DNA from: Enterobacter asburiae
GTDB taxonomy: Bacteria; Pseudomonadota; Gammaproteobacteria; Enterobacterales; Enterobacteriaceae
Direction: 5' to 3'
NCBI RefSeq assembly: GCF_024599655.1
Contig: NZ_CP102247.1
Span: 2,356,001 to 2,420,000 of the forward strand
Length of the DNA stretch: 64,000 nt
In this document: positions 42,311-51,058 of the stretch, in pieces
Layout: every line of letters begins with the position of its first letter
Numbering within the stretch: position 1 is the first letter of the stretch
Notes under the pieces: model-generated
What the model was told of the DNA's origin: nothing
What the model saw: only the letters and a program-made list of their open reading frames with translations
Databases searched by the model: none
Position numbers and translations under genes: made by a program

Positions 42311-42682
42311 ATGCGCAACCGTCAGCTTCTCGGAAAATGGCTTTTGATCGTCACCTGTCTCGCGATGGCGCTTTGCCTCGTGCAGCGTGCGGTGATGCTC
42401 AACCATTTTTTACAGGGACTGGATCCGCAAATTTCTCTGAGCGCAGATGCCCCGGCTCAAAGCAGCAGCACCGAACAACCCGGCCCGTCGCCTTGTCAAC
42501 TTGGCGCACACTCGCTGCTTTGCGCCCAGCCGCTGTTCTTCGACGGTGCGCTACCGGCCATTATTATCTTCTTCGCGCTGCTGCAGCTGTTTACGCAAGG
42601 GCGGGCATTTGCTCCCGCAGAACAGCCCGTTCAGGCACCACCTCCCCGAATACACCTTAAAAACTGCGTTTTCCGTGAATGA
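42311..42682 (+). CDS. scsA: ScsA-like small membrane protein (copper-sensitivity suppressor locus)
   Basis: A 123-residue protein with an N-terminal helix (residues 9-26), a Ser/Pro-rich extracytoplasmic loop with two cysteines (SPCQLGAHSLLCAQ), and a second helix (IIIFFALLQLF). Size, topology and position immediately before scsB match ScsA of the Salmonella scsABCD locus, whose biochemical role is poorly defined. The ATG at 42311 was chosen over the open frame from 42293. The name rests mainly on context. Confidence 0.65.
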   Translation: MRNRQLLGKWLLIVTCLAMALCLVQRAVMLNHFLQGLDPQISLSADAPAQSSSTEQPGPSPCQLGAHSLLCAQPLFFDGALPAIIIFFALLQLFTQGRAFAPAEQPVQAPPPRIHLKNCVFRE

Positions 42683-42729
42683 AAATCATCGTCCTCACAC
42701 GATAATTTTCACTGTTCACGGAGTAAAAC

Positions 42730-44754
42730 ATGCTTAACCTCTTCAGGGGATTCGTCTTCCTGTGGCTGTCCTGCATCGGCATTGTCCATGCGGCGGACAC
42801 AGGCTGGCAGGTTTCCCCACAAAACGATCACGCCCGCATCCGCTTTCAGGCGGAGAGGGAACAAACGCACATTAAAGGCCTGCTCACCGTTGAGCTGAAG
42901 CCCGGCTGGAAAACCTACTGGCGATCGCCGGGCCAGGGCGGCGTAGCGCCGAAAATCAGCTGGCCGGAAGGCGTAACGGATAGCTGGTCCTGGCCGGTCC
43001 CGTCGCGCTTCGATATTTCCGGCATGACGACACAGGGCTATCACGACAAGGTCACTATCCCGATAACGCTCGACGGAGTGAAGGGCGACACGCTCGACGG
43101 GACGCTCACGCTCTCAACCTGCAGTAACGTCTGCCTGCTGACGGACTACCCGCTGCGTCTCGATTTTACCCAGCCGATGGACGAGGGCTTCAGTAGCGAG
43201 TTCGAGCAGGCGATGCGTGCCGTGCCCGGTACGTCAGGCGTATCCGCGGATCTCTCCGCCTGGCTCGCTGGCGACAAGCTGGTGATTACCGGCACGACGG
43301 ACGGGAAGTGGGATAATCCGGGGATCTACTTTGACCCGCTGGAGGGTGACATTCTTCCCGGCGAGCCGGTCATTAAACACGACGGCAATACGCTTCGGGT
43401 GACGGTTCCCGTGACCGACGAATGGGGCGATAAACCCGCCTCGCTGGAGGGCAAAACGTTGTCGTTTGTGCTGACCAGTGGCGGTCACGCGCAGCAAACC
43501 ACCATGACCGTTGGCGAGACGCCAGCTACGCATTCTGCGCCGGAAGGGACGGGCAAAATGGTGCTCTTTGCGCTGCTGGGCGGGCTGATCCTCAACCTGA
43601 TGCCCTGCGTGCTGCCGGTCATGGGGATGAAGCTTAACAGCATCCTGCATGCGGGATCGGACAGGCGCGCGATCAGGCTGCGGTTTCTGGCCACCAGCGC
43701 CGGGATCCTCACCTCCTTTATGCTGCTGGCGGGGATGGTGACCGCGCTGAAGCTGGCCGGAGCGTCGCTGGGGTGGGGTATTCAGTTCCAGAACCCGTGG
43801 TTTATCGGCCTGATGGTCGCCGTCACCTTCCTGTTTGCGCTGAACCTGTTTGGCGCGTTTGAGATGCTGCTGCCTTCAGCCGCCACGGGACGGTTGGCTA
43901 CGGCAGGGGGATCGGGGATCGGCGGCAGCTTCTGCGAAGGAATGTTCGCCACGCTGCTGGCGACGCCGTGCTCCGCGCCGTTCCTCGGTACCGCGGTCGC
44001 CTTTGCTCTTGGCGCACCGCTGCACTCCCTGTGGCTGATTTTCCTGATGCTCGGCGTGGGCATGAGCCTGCCGTGGCTGTTTGTCGCTCTGGTGCCGAAA
44101 ACGGCCATGCTGCTGCCGAAACCCGGCCGCTGGATGAACACGCTAAAAGTCGTTCTGGGCCTGATGATGCTGGCCTCCAGCCTCTGGCTGGCAACGTTGT
44201 TGAGCGTGCATCTGGGAGAGTCGGTCAGCCAGATGGTGATGCTGGTGCTCATCGCCGTCGCGCTGGCGCTGTTCGCGCTGAAGGGGCAAAAATCCTCACC
44301 GCTGTTCTGGCTCGTGGTCATCGCGCTGTCGGCGTTCGGCGGGTATCAGGCGCGCGGGCTGCTTAACGCGTCGTCTGACGCCGTGGCGCAGAATGTCGCT
44401 CAGACTATCCCGTGGCAGCCGCTCAGCGAGGAAGCCATCCAGCAGGCGCTGGCGCAGGGAAAACGGGTGTTTGTGGATATCTCGGCGGACTGGTGCGTGA
44501 CCTGCAAAGTCAACGAGCATCGGGTGCTGAATCAGCCGGACGTTATTGCCGCGCTGCGCCAGCCGGACGTGGTGGCCCTGCGCGGAGACTGGAGCCAGCC
44601 GTCCGCGTTTATCGCGGAGTTTCTGGCGAAGCGAAACCGTTACGCCATTCCGTTTAACGCAGCGTATGGCCCCGGTCTGCCCGATGGCGAAATCCTCTCG
44701 CCGCTGCTGGACAAGCGCACCCTGGTCACCACCCTGAACAACGCAAAAGGCTAA
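42730..44754 (+). CDS. scsB: Thiol:disulfide interchange membrane protein ScsB (DsbD-like)
   Basis: A 674-residue protein. Order: signal peptide (FLWLSCIGIVHA), a large periplasmic domain (about 25-265), then an eight-helix CcdA/DsbD core with the two reactive cysteines in NLMPCVLPV and TPCSAPF. A C-terminal thioredoxin domain follows with C589-V-T-C592 in DWCVTCKVN. It moves reducing power from cytoplasmic thioredoxin to periplasmic partners, here most likely ScsC and DsbG next door. The Salmonella homologue supports copper and peroxide tolerance. Confidence 0.9.
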   Translation: MLNLFRGFVFLWLSCIGIVHAADTGWQVSPQNDHARIRFQAEREQTHIKGLLTVELKPGWKTYWRSPGQGGVAPKISWPEGVTDSWSWPVPSRFDISGMTTQGYHDKVTIPITLDGVKGDTLDGTLTLSTCSNVCLLTDYPLRLDFTQPMDEGFSSEFEQAMRAVPGTSGVSADLSAWLAGDKLVITGTTDGKWDNPGIYFDPLEGDILPGEPVIKHDGNTLRVTVPVTDEWGDKPASLEGKTLSFVLTSGGHAQQTTMTVGETPATHSAPEGTGKMVLFALLGGLILNLMPCVLPVMGMKLNSILHAGSDRRAIRLRFLATSAGILTSFMLLAGMVTALKLAGASLGWGIQFQNPWFIGLMVAVTFLFALNLFGAFEMLLPSAATGRLATAGGSGIGGSFCEGMFATLLATPCSAPFLGTAVAFALGAPLHSLWLIFLMLGVGMSLPWLFVALVPKTAMLLPKPGRWMNTLKVVLGLMMLASSLWLATLLSVHLGESVSQMVMLVLIAVALALFALKGQKSSPLFWLVVIALSAFGGYQARGLLNASSDAVAQNVAQTIPWQPLSEEAIQQALAQGKRVFVDISADWCVTCKVNEHRVLNQPDVIAALRQPDVVALRGDWSQPSAFIAEFLAKRNRYAIPFNAAYGPGLPDGEILSPLLDKRTLVTTLNNAKG

Positions 44755-44761
44755 ACGTATT

Positions 44762-45373
44762 ATGAAAAAACTCCTTATTACGCTTCTGCTCCTGCTGGCC
44801 CCGGTTCAGGTGTTCGCTGCCCAGCCGCTGACGCCGGACCAGGAGCAGCGTGCGCAGAAGATGATCGCTGATTTCCTGTTTAACGATCCGAACTCACCGC
44901 GCATCGGCGCGAAAAACCCCAAGCTCACCCTGGTGGTGTTTACCGACTACAACTGCCCGTACTGTAAAAAATTCGATCCCTATCTGGAGAAGATTGTTGA
45001 GAAATACCCGGACGTCGCGGTGGTCTTTAAGTTCTTACCTTTCCGCTCGGAAAGCTCGCTGACCGCCGCGCGGGATGCGTTAACGCTCTGGCGTCAGGAT
45101 CCCGGGCAGTTTATGAAGCTGAACCATACCCTGATGGCCAGGAAGGGGTACCACGATGACGCCAGCATTCAGGAGGCGCAGAAGCGGGCGGGCGTGAGCG
45201 TCACGACGCCGGACGAGGAGAGCCTGATGACGATCAAGCGCAGCCTGATCGTCGCGGAAAAAATGGGGATCCAGGGCACGCCCGCCACGCTAATCGGCGA
45301 GGGACTGCTGCCCGGCTGGGTGCCGTTTGAACAATTCGACGAAATGGTCAGTGACGCACTGAAAAACCGCTAA
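44762..45373 (+). CDS. scsC: Periplasmic thioredoxin-fold protein ScsC
   Basis: A 203-residue DsbA-family protein with a signal peptide (LLITLLLLLAPVQVFA) and active site C65-P-Y-C68 in DYNCPYCKKF. The cis-Pro segment is GIQGTPATLIG. Members act as disulfide isomerase/reductase kept reduced by ScsB, and they bind copper in some species. It starts 8 nt after scsB, so the two are coupled. Confidence 0.9.
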   Translation: MKKLLITLLLLLAPVQVFAAQPLTPDQEQRAQKMIADFLFNDPNSPRIGAKNPKLTLVVFTDYNCPYCKKFDPYLEKIVEKYPDVAVVFKFLPFRSESSLTAARDALTLWRQDPGQFMKLNHTLMARKGYHDDASIQEAQKRAGVSVTTPDEESLMTIKRSLIVAEKMGIQGTPATLIGEGLLPGWVPFEQFDEMVSDALKNR

Positions 45374-45414
45374 CCTGAAGGGGGCGGAATGCCCCCGACA
45401 AACCGGAGAGGGAA

Positions 45415-46173
45415 ATGAAAAAATTACTGTTACTTTCAGCGCTGGCGACGTCAGGGCTGGTACAGGCCGCTGATGCCATACCGGAGGTGGTGAAGCACTT
45501 CGGCGAGCAGCAGAACATTAAAATCATTAAGAAGCTGGATGCACCCGGCGGGGCACCGGCCTGGCTGGGGCAGTATCAGGACATGGGCGTGACGCTGTTT
45601 TTAACCCCGGACGGCAAGCACGTCATCTCAGGCTATCTGTACGATGACAAAGGGAAAAACCTCAGCGAAGGCTATTTCCAGAAAGAGATTTACGCCCCGA
45701 TGGGACGCGAGATGTGGAAGAACCTCAACGCGGCGCATCCCCTGAAGGAAGGGGCGGATAACGCTCCGCGTAAGGTCTTTGTGTTTGCCGATCCGTTCTG
45801 TCCGTACTGCAAGCAGTTCTGGGCCGAAGCGCAGCCGTGGGTGAAGGCGGGCAAGGTTCAGCTCAACACGCTGCTGGTGGCGTTTCTCAACCCCAACAGC
45901 GGACGTAACGCCGCCGCGATTCTGAATGCGAAAGATCCGGTTTCGGCCTGGCGCGAATACGAGCTTTCCGGTGGGAAAAAATTGCCCAAGCCAGACGGCG
46001 AGGCTTCCCGTGAAACGGTAGCTATCCTGCAGAAGCACCAGACGCTGATGGACAGCCTGGGCGCTAACGCCACGCCGGCCATTTACTATCTGAATGCGGA
46101 AAATGAGCTGCAGCAGGTGGTCGGTATGCCGGATGCGCAGCAGCTTGAGGCGATGTTTGGGCCGAAGCCGTAA
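45415..46173 (+). CDS. dsbG: Thiol:disulfide interchange protein DsbG
   Basis: A 252-residue protein with a signal peptide (LLLLSALATSGLVQA), an N-terminal dimerisation domain (ITIIK-like NIKIIKKLDAPGG) and a thioredoxin domain with C129-P-Y-C132 in ADPFCPYCKQFW. The segments KYQDMGVT-like QYQDMGVTLFLTPDGKHVISGY and the end region NATPAIYYL match E. coli DsbG. It protects single cysteines from oxidation and assists disulfide isomerisation. Its position after scsC, where Salmonella has scsD, implies use of ScsB as electron donor (inference). Confidence 0.88.
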   Translation: MKKLLLLSALATSGLVQAADAIPEVVKHFGEQQNIKIIKKLDAPGGAPAWLGQYQDMGVTLFLTPDGKHVISGYLYDDKGKNLSEGYFQKEIYAPMGREMWKNLNAAHPLKEGADNAPRKVFVFADPFCPYCKQFWAEAQPWVKAGKVQLNTLLVAFLNPNSGRNAAAILNAKDPVSAWREYELSGGKKLPKPDGEASRETVAILQKHQTLMDSLGANATPAIYYLNAENELQQVVGMPDAQQLEAMFGPKP

Positions 46174-46177
46174 AAAA

Positions 46178-46204
46178 CAGGCAGAAACGGGGCGTTTCTG
46201 CCTG
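46178..46204. terminator. Bidirectional terminator between dsbG and digH
   Basis: A perfect 12-bp stem, CAGGCAGAAACG-ggg-CGTTTCTGCCTG, lies 4 nt after the dsbG stop and 8 nt before the digH stop on the other strand. An A-run precedes it, which becomes a T-run for digH on the minus strand. Confidence 0.85.
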
Positions 46205-46212
46205 ATAGTCTC

Positions 46213-47505
46213 TTAGCTTCCCCAGCGTCCTTTCAGGTAGTTCACCGCCTGCTGCGTCTGCGGCTGGTTCAGGTAATCTTCCCGGAACAGGATGGTGCCA
46301 TTCACGTTGGGCAGCGAATCGTTGAGATCGAGCTGCTTTTTCAGCTCCGGCACGCCGCCCTGAACCGTCCAGTCCGGCTCATTTCTCGACGGCTCGCCCA
46401 CCTTGTAGAACGCAATGCCAATATACAGGCGAGTGTGGGTCGGCTTGACGACGTCGGCCCACCATCTGGTCAGCACGTCGTAGCGCGCGGCATCCCGTGA
46501 GAAGGGCCAGTAAATCTGCGGAGCGATGTAGTCCAGCAGGCCCTGCTGCACCCACTGGCGCGTATCGGCGTAGGATTCATCATAGGCCGCGGCACCGCGG
46601 GTGTCCGAACCCGCCGGGTCAAAGGAGCGGTTGCGCCACACGCCCGCCGGGCTGACGCCAAACTCAACGTCGGGCTTGGTCTGTTTAATCGCGCGGGACA
46701 CCTGGACTATCAGCTGCTGCGTGTTGTGTCTTCGCCAGTCGGCCTTTGAGGCAAATCCCTGACCGTACTGCCGCCAGGTCTGTGCGTCATTGAGCGCTGA
46801 ACCAGGCGTTTCGGTATAGAAATAATCGTCAAACTGCACGCCGTCTACCGCGTAGTTCGCCACCACTTCGGTCACCACGCGGGTGATCCAGTCCCGAACT
46901 TCCGGAATGCCGGGATCGAGAACAAAGCGGTAGCCCGAGATGCGCACCCACTCAGGGTGCTGAACATAGACGCTGGACGGGGTCTGATATGACGTCCGGT
47001 TCAGGGCGGCGATGGTTGCCGGTTTGGTATTGGTCGAAACGCGGTACGGGTTGAACCAGGCATGGACCTTCATGCCGCGCTTGTGCGCTTCATCCAGCAT
47101 AAACTGCAGCGGGTCGTATCCCGGATACTCGCCGACGTTGCCCGTCAGCATATCCGACCACGGTAAAATTTTTGATGACCAGAGGGCCGTGCTGTCCGGC
47201 TTCACCTGGAAAAACACCGTGTTAATACCGAGGTGCTTAAGGTTGTCGAGCTTGCTGGTCAGCGCCTGCTTTTGCATCGCGATGCGCTGGTCCGCGCTGC
47301 GGCCGTTCACCGAGGCCACCGGCGGCCAGTCGAGACGAGAGACGGTTGCCAGCCAAATCCCGCGCATCGGCTCGTTTGCCTGCTGCGTCGGTTTGCTCGC
47401 GGTGGGGAGCGGGGTAACCAGTGATTTGGGTGGTTTTGAGGAGCAGCTCACAAGTAAAAGCGCGCAGCCAGCCAGCGCACCAATCCGTTTTACGTGTCGC
47501 GTCAT
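46213..47505 (-). CDS. digH: Peptidoglycan-denuded-strand glycosidase lipoprotein DigH (YddW)
   Basis: A 430-residue lipoprotein (lipobox LLVSC, Cys21) with a GH10-like TIM barrel. It is highly similar to E. coli YddW/DigH: MRGIWLATVSRLDWPP, FFQVKPDSTALWSS, AWFNPYRVS and QFDDYFYTE are all kept. DigH cleaves glycan strands lacking peptide stems, at the septum in the outer-membrane inner face. Acidic residues in VDGVQFDDYF are the likely catalytic centre. It starts 7 nt after the end of a VF530-type gene and may be co-transcribed with it. Confidence 0.92.
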   Translation of the reverse strand: MTRHVKRIGALAGCALLLVSCSSKPPKSLVTPLPTASKPTQQANEPMRGIWLATVSRLDWPPVASVNGRSADQRIAMQKQALTSKLDNLKHLGINTVFFQVKPDSTALWSSKILPWSDMLTGNVGEYPGYDPLQFMLDEAHKRGMKVHAWFNPYRVSTNTKPATIAALNRTSYQTPSSVYVQHPEWVRISGYRFVLDPGIPEVRDWITRVVTEVVANYAVDGVQFDDYFYTETPGSALNDAQTWRQYGQGFASKADWRRHNTQQLIVQVSRAIKQTKPDVEFGVSPAGVWRNRSFDPAGSDTRGAAAYDESYADTRQWVQQGLLDYIAPQIYWPFSRDAARYDVLTRWWADVVKPTHTRLYIGIAFYKVGEPSRNEPDWTVQGGVPELKKQLDLNDSLPNVNGTILFREDYLNQPQTQQAVNYLKGRWGS

Positions 47506-47512
47506 TTGCGTA

Positions 47513-47800
47513 TTAGCTCTTGATAATCCGACTGTTGGCCCAGGGATTAAAGGCGGGCTCCGCCTGTTCTGTGCTTACCTCATCGTGGAGGGAGTCCAGA
47601 TACAGGGCTTCCACTTCCGCGCGCGCCCACGGGGTGCGGCGCAGAAATTTCAGGCTCGATTTAACGCTGGGATCTTTTCTGAAACAGTTAATTTTGATGC
47701 GGTCGCCCAGCTCGCTCCAGCCATATTTCGCCACCAGGGCGTTGACCATCATCTCCAGCGTTACGCCATGCAAAGGATCGTTAGAAATGTGTGCAGTCAT
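47513..47800 (-). CDS. VF530-family (DUF2132) small DNA-binding-like protein
   Basis: A 95-residue protein with the family core NDPLHGVTLEMMVNALVAKYGWSELGDRIKINCFRKDPSVKSSLKFLRRTPWAR, an all-helical fold for which DNA binding has been suggested in Vibrio. Its function is not established. The C-terminal tail is acidic and variable. It is directly upstream of digH in the same direction. Confidence 0.8.
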   Translation of the reverse strand: MTAHISNDPLHGVTLEMMVNALVAKYGWSELGDRIKINCFRKDPSVKSSLKFLRRTPWARAEVEALYLDSLHDEVSTEQAEPAFNPWANSRIIKS

Positions 47801-47919
47801 AGGTGTCCGGATGTCTCAATGTTTGTGGGGGCAGGGTTACCGGTGAAAGGGTACAAGAAAGTGGAGGAAGCGGCAACAAACCTACCTTATTTGAGCGTCA
47901 TGAATTTTACCCAAAACGG

Positions 47920-47925
47920 TATAAT
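47920..47925 (+). promoter_or_regulatory. Promoter -10 for the nuclease-like orphan
   Basis: A perfect TATAAT lies 44 nt before the ATG at 47970. No good -35 hexamer is present at the normal distance, so the promoter may need an activator or be weak. Confidence 0.45.
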
Positions 47926-47969
47926 AGATGTGGCTCAAAACCTACAATTTGCGTTCGGGAAAAAAGAAT

Positions 47970-49421
47970 ATGAATGAAAATGGGAACGTCTTTACCTGGC
48001 TTGAGGTTTCGGAACAGTCCTTGATTACAAGGGAAAACGAAAAAAAAGAAATTGATGCGATAAAAGCAAGCAATAAGGAAAAAGGGATAACAAAAAGAAT
48101 TCTGTATCCCTCCTACGAAATTGTGTGCATTGATTATGATCCACAGGGGGACATGGAGGATCCAGAGAAAAGGCTTATAGCCGAAACGTCGCTGCTTGCA
48201 ACCCCTGGCGCACTGGAATGTGGGTATTCGCAGTGTATTGACTGGAAGGCTGACGGTATTTTAGATGAAGGAATTTATAAGCGGATTGGCTTCTACACAC
48301 GTAACAGATTAAGACTTGCCGGGTCATGCGTTGAAATAAGCGATGGCAAGGCATTCAAAATGCGAAAGTTTTACCAGTGTATCGAGTCTTCCGAAAAATC
48401 CACCCTATCATTTATCCTCGGCGGTTTTTTCTGCTATCAGTCGGCAAATTACTGGCTTAAGTCCAGACATGAGCAGATAAAACATTTTATTCACGCGGGG
48501 CTAATTAAGAAAGCCTCTTTGCAGTTTTACCCGGATGAAGATAAACGAAAAACGCCTGATTATCTTATCGAGACCCAAGAGGGGAAATGGCATGTTTTTG
48601 AAAGTAAAGGGGGCGAACATACTTCACGATGGCAGAGAATAGAAGAGGCGGTAGCGCAATTAGACAGTGTGACTCATGTTGTCTGTAAAAATGGGCCGCC
48701 AAAAAAAATCAGGACCTTCGTCTGTACTCATACGTCGATCGATGCAGATAAGGATATTGTCATCAACGTCGTAGATCCGGTCCCGGATCTCGTGCAGCCC
48801 ATTATTATCAATCCCGACGTTTGCGTCCTACTCTCAAAACTCACGTTAATCAGTCTTTTCGATACGCTATCTGCTATCAAAACAAGCCGCATACAAAAGA
48901 TACCCGGAATGGATGACTGGGTATTTGTGGGTGCACCTCAATATGATGATATCCATTATGGTATTCCAGAGGTGTGCCTGGGTTTTAAGGATAAATTGAA
49001 ATTAAGGCTTGGAGTATACCTTCTTATAAAGGAGGCCATTGATCTTAATCTTGCAAAAAACAAAGAGGGTGTAAACGTTGCAGAAGTTAACGAAAAACTC
49101 GCTGTATTACTTCCTTCACCAGTAAAACTGCGTAGAGTCATCGACGCATTGAGTCCCTTTATGCGCCACAAAATATCCTATAGAAATTATGGCGATTACT
49201 TTAATTTATTATCGGAATATTTAGGCCTTCCAAAACTAACGAAAAAAATTCTGGAGGAAGAGACGCGGTTAGTTAATGATTTACCGGAAATCATTAAGAA
49301 ACACCGCTCGCCATGGGGTGGATTAACTCGCAAGGCTCCATTACCAGGCTATGACGATCCTTGGGAACTGGCGCAAATTAATAAACGGAAAACGCTTGGG
49401 AAGAAACCCAAAAACCGATAA
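47970..49421 (+). CDS. Orphan protein with a TnsA/PD-(D/E)XK-like nuclease motif
   Basis: A 483-residue protein, distinctly AT-rich, with its own promoter and terminator. The centre carries RKTPDYLIETQEGKWHVFESKGG: D197, then E211-S-K213, i.e. the D-X13-E-x-K pattern of PD-(D/E)XK nucleases. The phrasing TPD-(Y/F)-L-(I/V) is typical of TnsA-like endonucleases. The N-terminal 190 residues and the C-terminal 250 (mostly helical, with basic Lys-rich ends) are unrecognised; the C-terminal part around residues 350-450 may form winged helices. No transposase, TnsB/C genes or end repeats are beside it, so it could be a stand-alone defence or DNA-processing factor (inference). ATG 47970 follows AAAAAAGA. 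Confidence 0.6.
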   Translation: MNENGNVFTWLEVSEQSLITRENEKKEIDAIKASNKEKGITKRILYPSYEIVCIDYDPQGDMEDPEKRLIAETSLLATPGALECGYSQCIDWKADGILDEGIYKRIGFYTRNRLRLAGSCVEISDGKAFKMRKFYQCIESSEKSTLSFILGGFFCYQSANYWLKSRHEQIKHFIHAGLIKKASLQFYPDEDKRKTPDYLIETQEGKWHVFESKGGEHTSRWQRIEEAVAQLDSVTHVVCKNGPPKKIRTFVCTHTSIDADKDIVINVVDPVPDLVQPIIINPDVCVLLSKLTLISLFDTLSAIKTSRIQKIPGMDDWVFVGAPQYDDIHYGIPEVCLGFKDKLKLRLGVYLLIKEAIDLNLAKNKEGVNVAEVNEKLAVLLPSPVKLRRVIDALSPFMRHKISYRNYGDYFNLLSEYLGLPKLTKKILEEETRLVNDLPEIIKKHRSPWGGLTRKAPLPGYDDPWELAQINKRKTLGKKPKNR

Positions 49422-49433
49422 GGGTATAACGAT

Positions 49434-49458
49434 AAAGGCCACATTAACGTGGCCTTTT
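49434..49458. terminator. Bidirectional terminator between the nuclease-like gene and the ubiD gene
   Basis: A perfect 9-bp stem, AAAGGCCAC/GTGGCCTTT, with a 6-nt loop has A residues on one side and T residues on the other. It lies 12 nt after one stop and 5 nt before the other. Confidence 0.85.
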
Positions 49459-49462
49459 GTCA

Positions 49463-50947
49463 TTATTTCTCGTTAAACAGTTCCGGCACCCACGGACGCG
49501 GATCCACCTCCATAAACGGCGCGCGCTCGAAGCGGTCCTTCAGCGCCCACGGCACCGTGCAGTCGAAGATGGTCTTGCAGGAGATGCCGTTTGCGCGAAT
49601 CGAGGTGCTGTAATCCGGCGACTGGGACGGATCCAGCTGGTGGCCGCGGATCCCCGGAATATTCGTGATGCTGACATCACCCTGCATGCGGGTGGTCATC
49701 GCCCACAGGATGTCGTCGCTGTCGAAAATATCCACGTCTTCGTCGACCAGAATAATGTTCTTCAGCTCCGAATAGGTGGCTAAGGCGATAAGCGCCGCCT
49801 GGCCCTGACGTCCTTCGTCTGACGGCTGGCGTTTTTTCACCTGCAGGATACCGAGGAACTTACCGCCGCCTGCGGTATGCGCATAGACGTTTTGCAGGAA
49901 GCCCGGAATCGCCTCTTCAACGGCATTGCGGATGCTGGCCTCCGTCGGCAAACCGGCCAGCGTGGTATGTTCTTCCCCCGGTCCCACCAGCGTTTGCAGG
50001 ATTGCGTGATGACGCATGGTCACCGCTTTCACTTTGATCACCGGCAGAGACGGGTTCGCCTCGCCGCAGTAGCCCGGGAACTCCGGCATCGCGTGGCCGG
50101 TATTGGTGTGCTGATCTTCTCTTACGCGCACGCCAGGGAGCAGTTCACCTTCGATGATGATTTCCGCCCGTGCGATCGCTTTCTCTTTTACTGCCACGCC
50201 CTGCACCAGCTCGACCGGCTGCTGGCGCAGCGCCCCGGCGACCCCCAGCTCGTTGTAGCCAAACGGCGTGGTGGGTGCCTCAAAGCACGCGCCGATATAG
50301 ATGGCGGGATCGAGCCCCATATTGATCGTCACCGGCAGCGGTTTTCCGGCCTCTTCGGCTTTTTTGCGGAAGACTTCGATATGCCGACCGGCGGCAAGGA
50401 ACATGGAAAGCTCGTCGCGCTCCTGGACGCAGAGGCGGTGAATGGTGACATCCGTCAGCGAGCTATCCTCAGGATCGCTTGCCAGCACCAGCCCCAGACA
50501 GAAGAACGGGCCAGCATCAATCGGCGTGTTTGTCGGTGCCGGAAGCAGCTTGCGCAGGTCGAAGTCAGGATCGTCCGCGTAGAAGACCTGTTCCTGACAG
50601 GGCGCCTGCGAGGCGGGGACGACAACGGGTGCCACCGGCTTTTTCACCGCCTGGCCGACGTGTTTTGCCAGTGCAGAGGGCTCGCAGCCCAGAAGGAGCG
50701 CCGCGCGCTCGCGGCTGGCGTGCATGCCCACCAGGATGCGGGAGCCCGGATAGCCCTTCACGCTATTGAACATCATGGCCGGTCCCGTACGGGTGGGACG
50801 TTTTACCGTGCCGCCCGCGCCGATATAACGGTAGACTCCCGCCAGCTCCGCGTTGGGATCGACCGGATGATCGGTTTCAAGATACTGCCCTTCGTGGCGC
50901 TCAAGCAGGGCGATGGCGCTGCGGAGATCGTTGATCGGGTTTTCCAT
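49463..50947 (-). CDS. UbiD-family prenyl-FMN-dependent decarboxylase
   Basis: A 494-residue UbiD-type (de)carboxylase. Recognisable blocks are TGPAMMFNSVKGYPGSRILVGMHASR (residues 54-79), the ARAEIIIEGELLPGVR strand with acidic residues used in catalysis (about 255-270), and the C-terminal DIFDSDDILWAMTTRMQ segment. Relatives include Fdc1, AroY and the pyrrole-2-carboxylate decarboxylase HudA. No ubiX/pad1 gene is adjacent, so the modified flavin must be made by a distant ubiX. A LysR gene diverges from it across 111 nt and likely controls it. Substrate unknown; an aromatic or heteroaromatic acid is likely. Confidence 0.85.
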   Translation of the reverse strand: MENPINDLRSAIALLERHEGQYLETDHPVDPNAELAGVYRYIGAGGTVKRPTRTGPAMMFNSVKGYPGSRILVGMHASRERAALLLGCEPSALAKHVGQAVKKPVAPVVVPASQAPCQEQVFYADDPDFDLRKLLPAPTNTPIDAGPFFCLGLVLASDPEDSSLTDVTIHRLCVQERDELSMFLAAGRHIEVFRKKAEEAGKPLPVTINMGLDPAIYIGACFEAPTTPFGYNELGVAGALRQQPVELVQGVAVKEKAIARAEIIIEGELLPGVRVREDQHTNTGHAMPEFPGYCGEANPSLPVIKVKAVTMRHHAILQTLVGPGEEHTTLAGLPTEASIRNAVEEAIPGFLQNVYAHTAGGGKFLGILQVKKRQPSDEGRQGQAALIALATYSELKNIILVDEDVDIFDSDDILWAMTTRMQGDVSITNIPGIRGHQLDPSQSPDYSTSIRANGISCKTIFDCTVPWALKDRFERAPFMEVDPRPWVPELFNEK

Positions 50948-51058
50948 ATTTTCCTCCCTCGTTTGAATACCTCCATTTTTATGGCAATGACCAATAGCAT
51001 CAATTGCATCATTACTGCTAAATTGATAAGTAAATTCATATCAAAAAGGAGGCGTTCC

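Noticed and set aside
47012..47969. 321-codon plus-strand frame over digH and the VF530-type gene
   Set aside because: Antisense to two recognisable genes; only its end reaches the real promoter region of the nuclease-like gene.
47881..49462. Tn7-like transposon around the TnsA-like protein
   Set aside because: No TnsB, TnsC or TniQ genes, no end repeats and no target-site duplication are visible in the flanks.
49877..51058. Long N-terminal extension of the LysR frame upstream of 51059
   Set aside because: It is antisense to the UbiD-family gene; the AAGGAGG site before GTG 51059 and the normal LysR length fix the real start.
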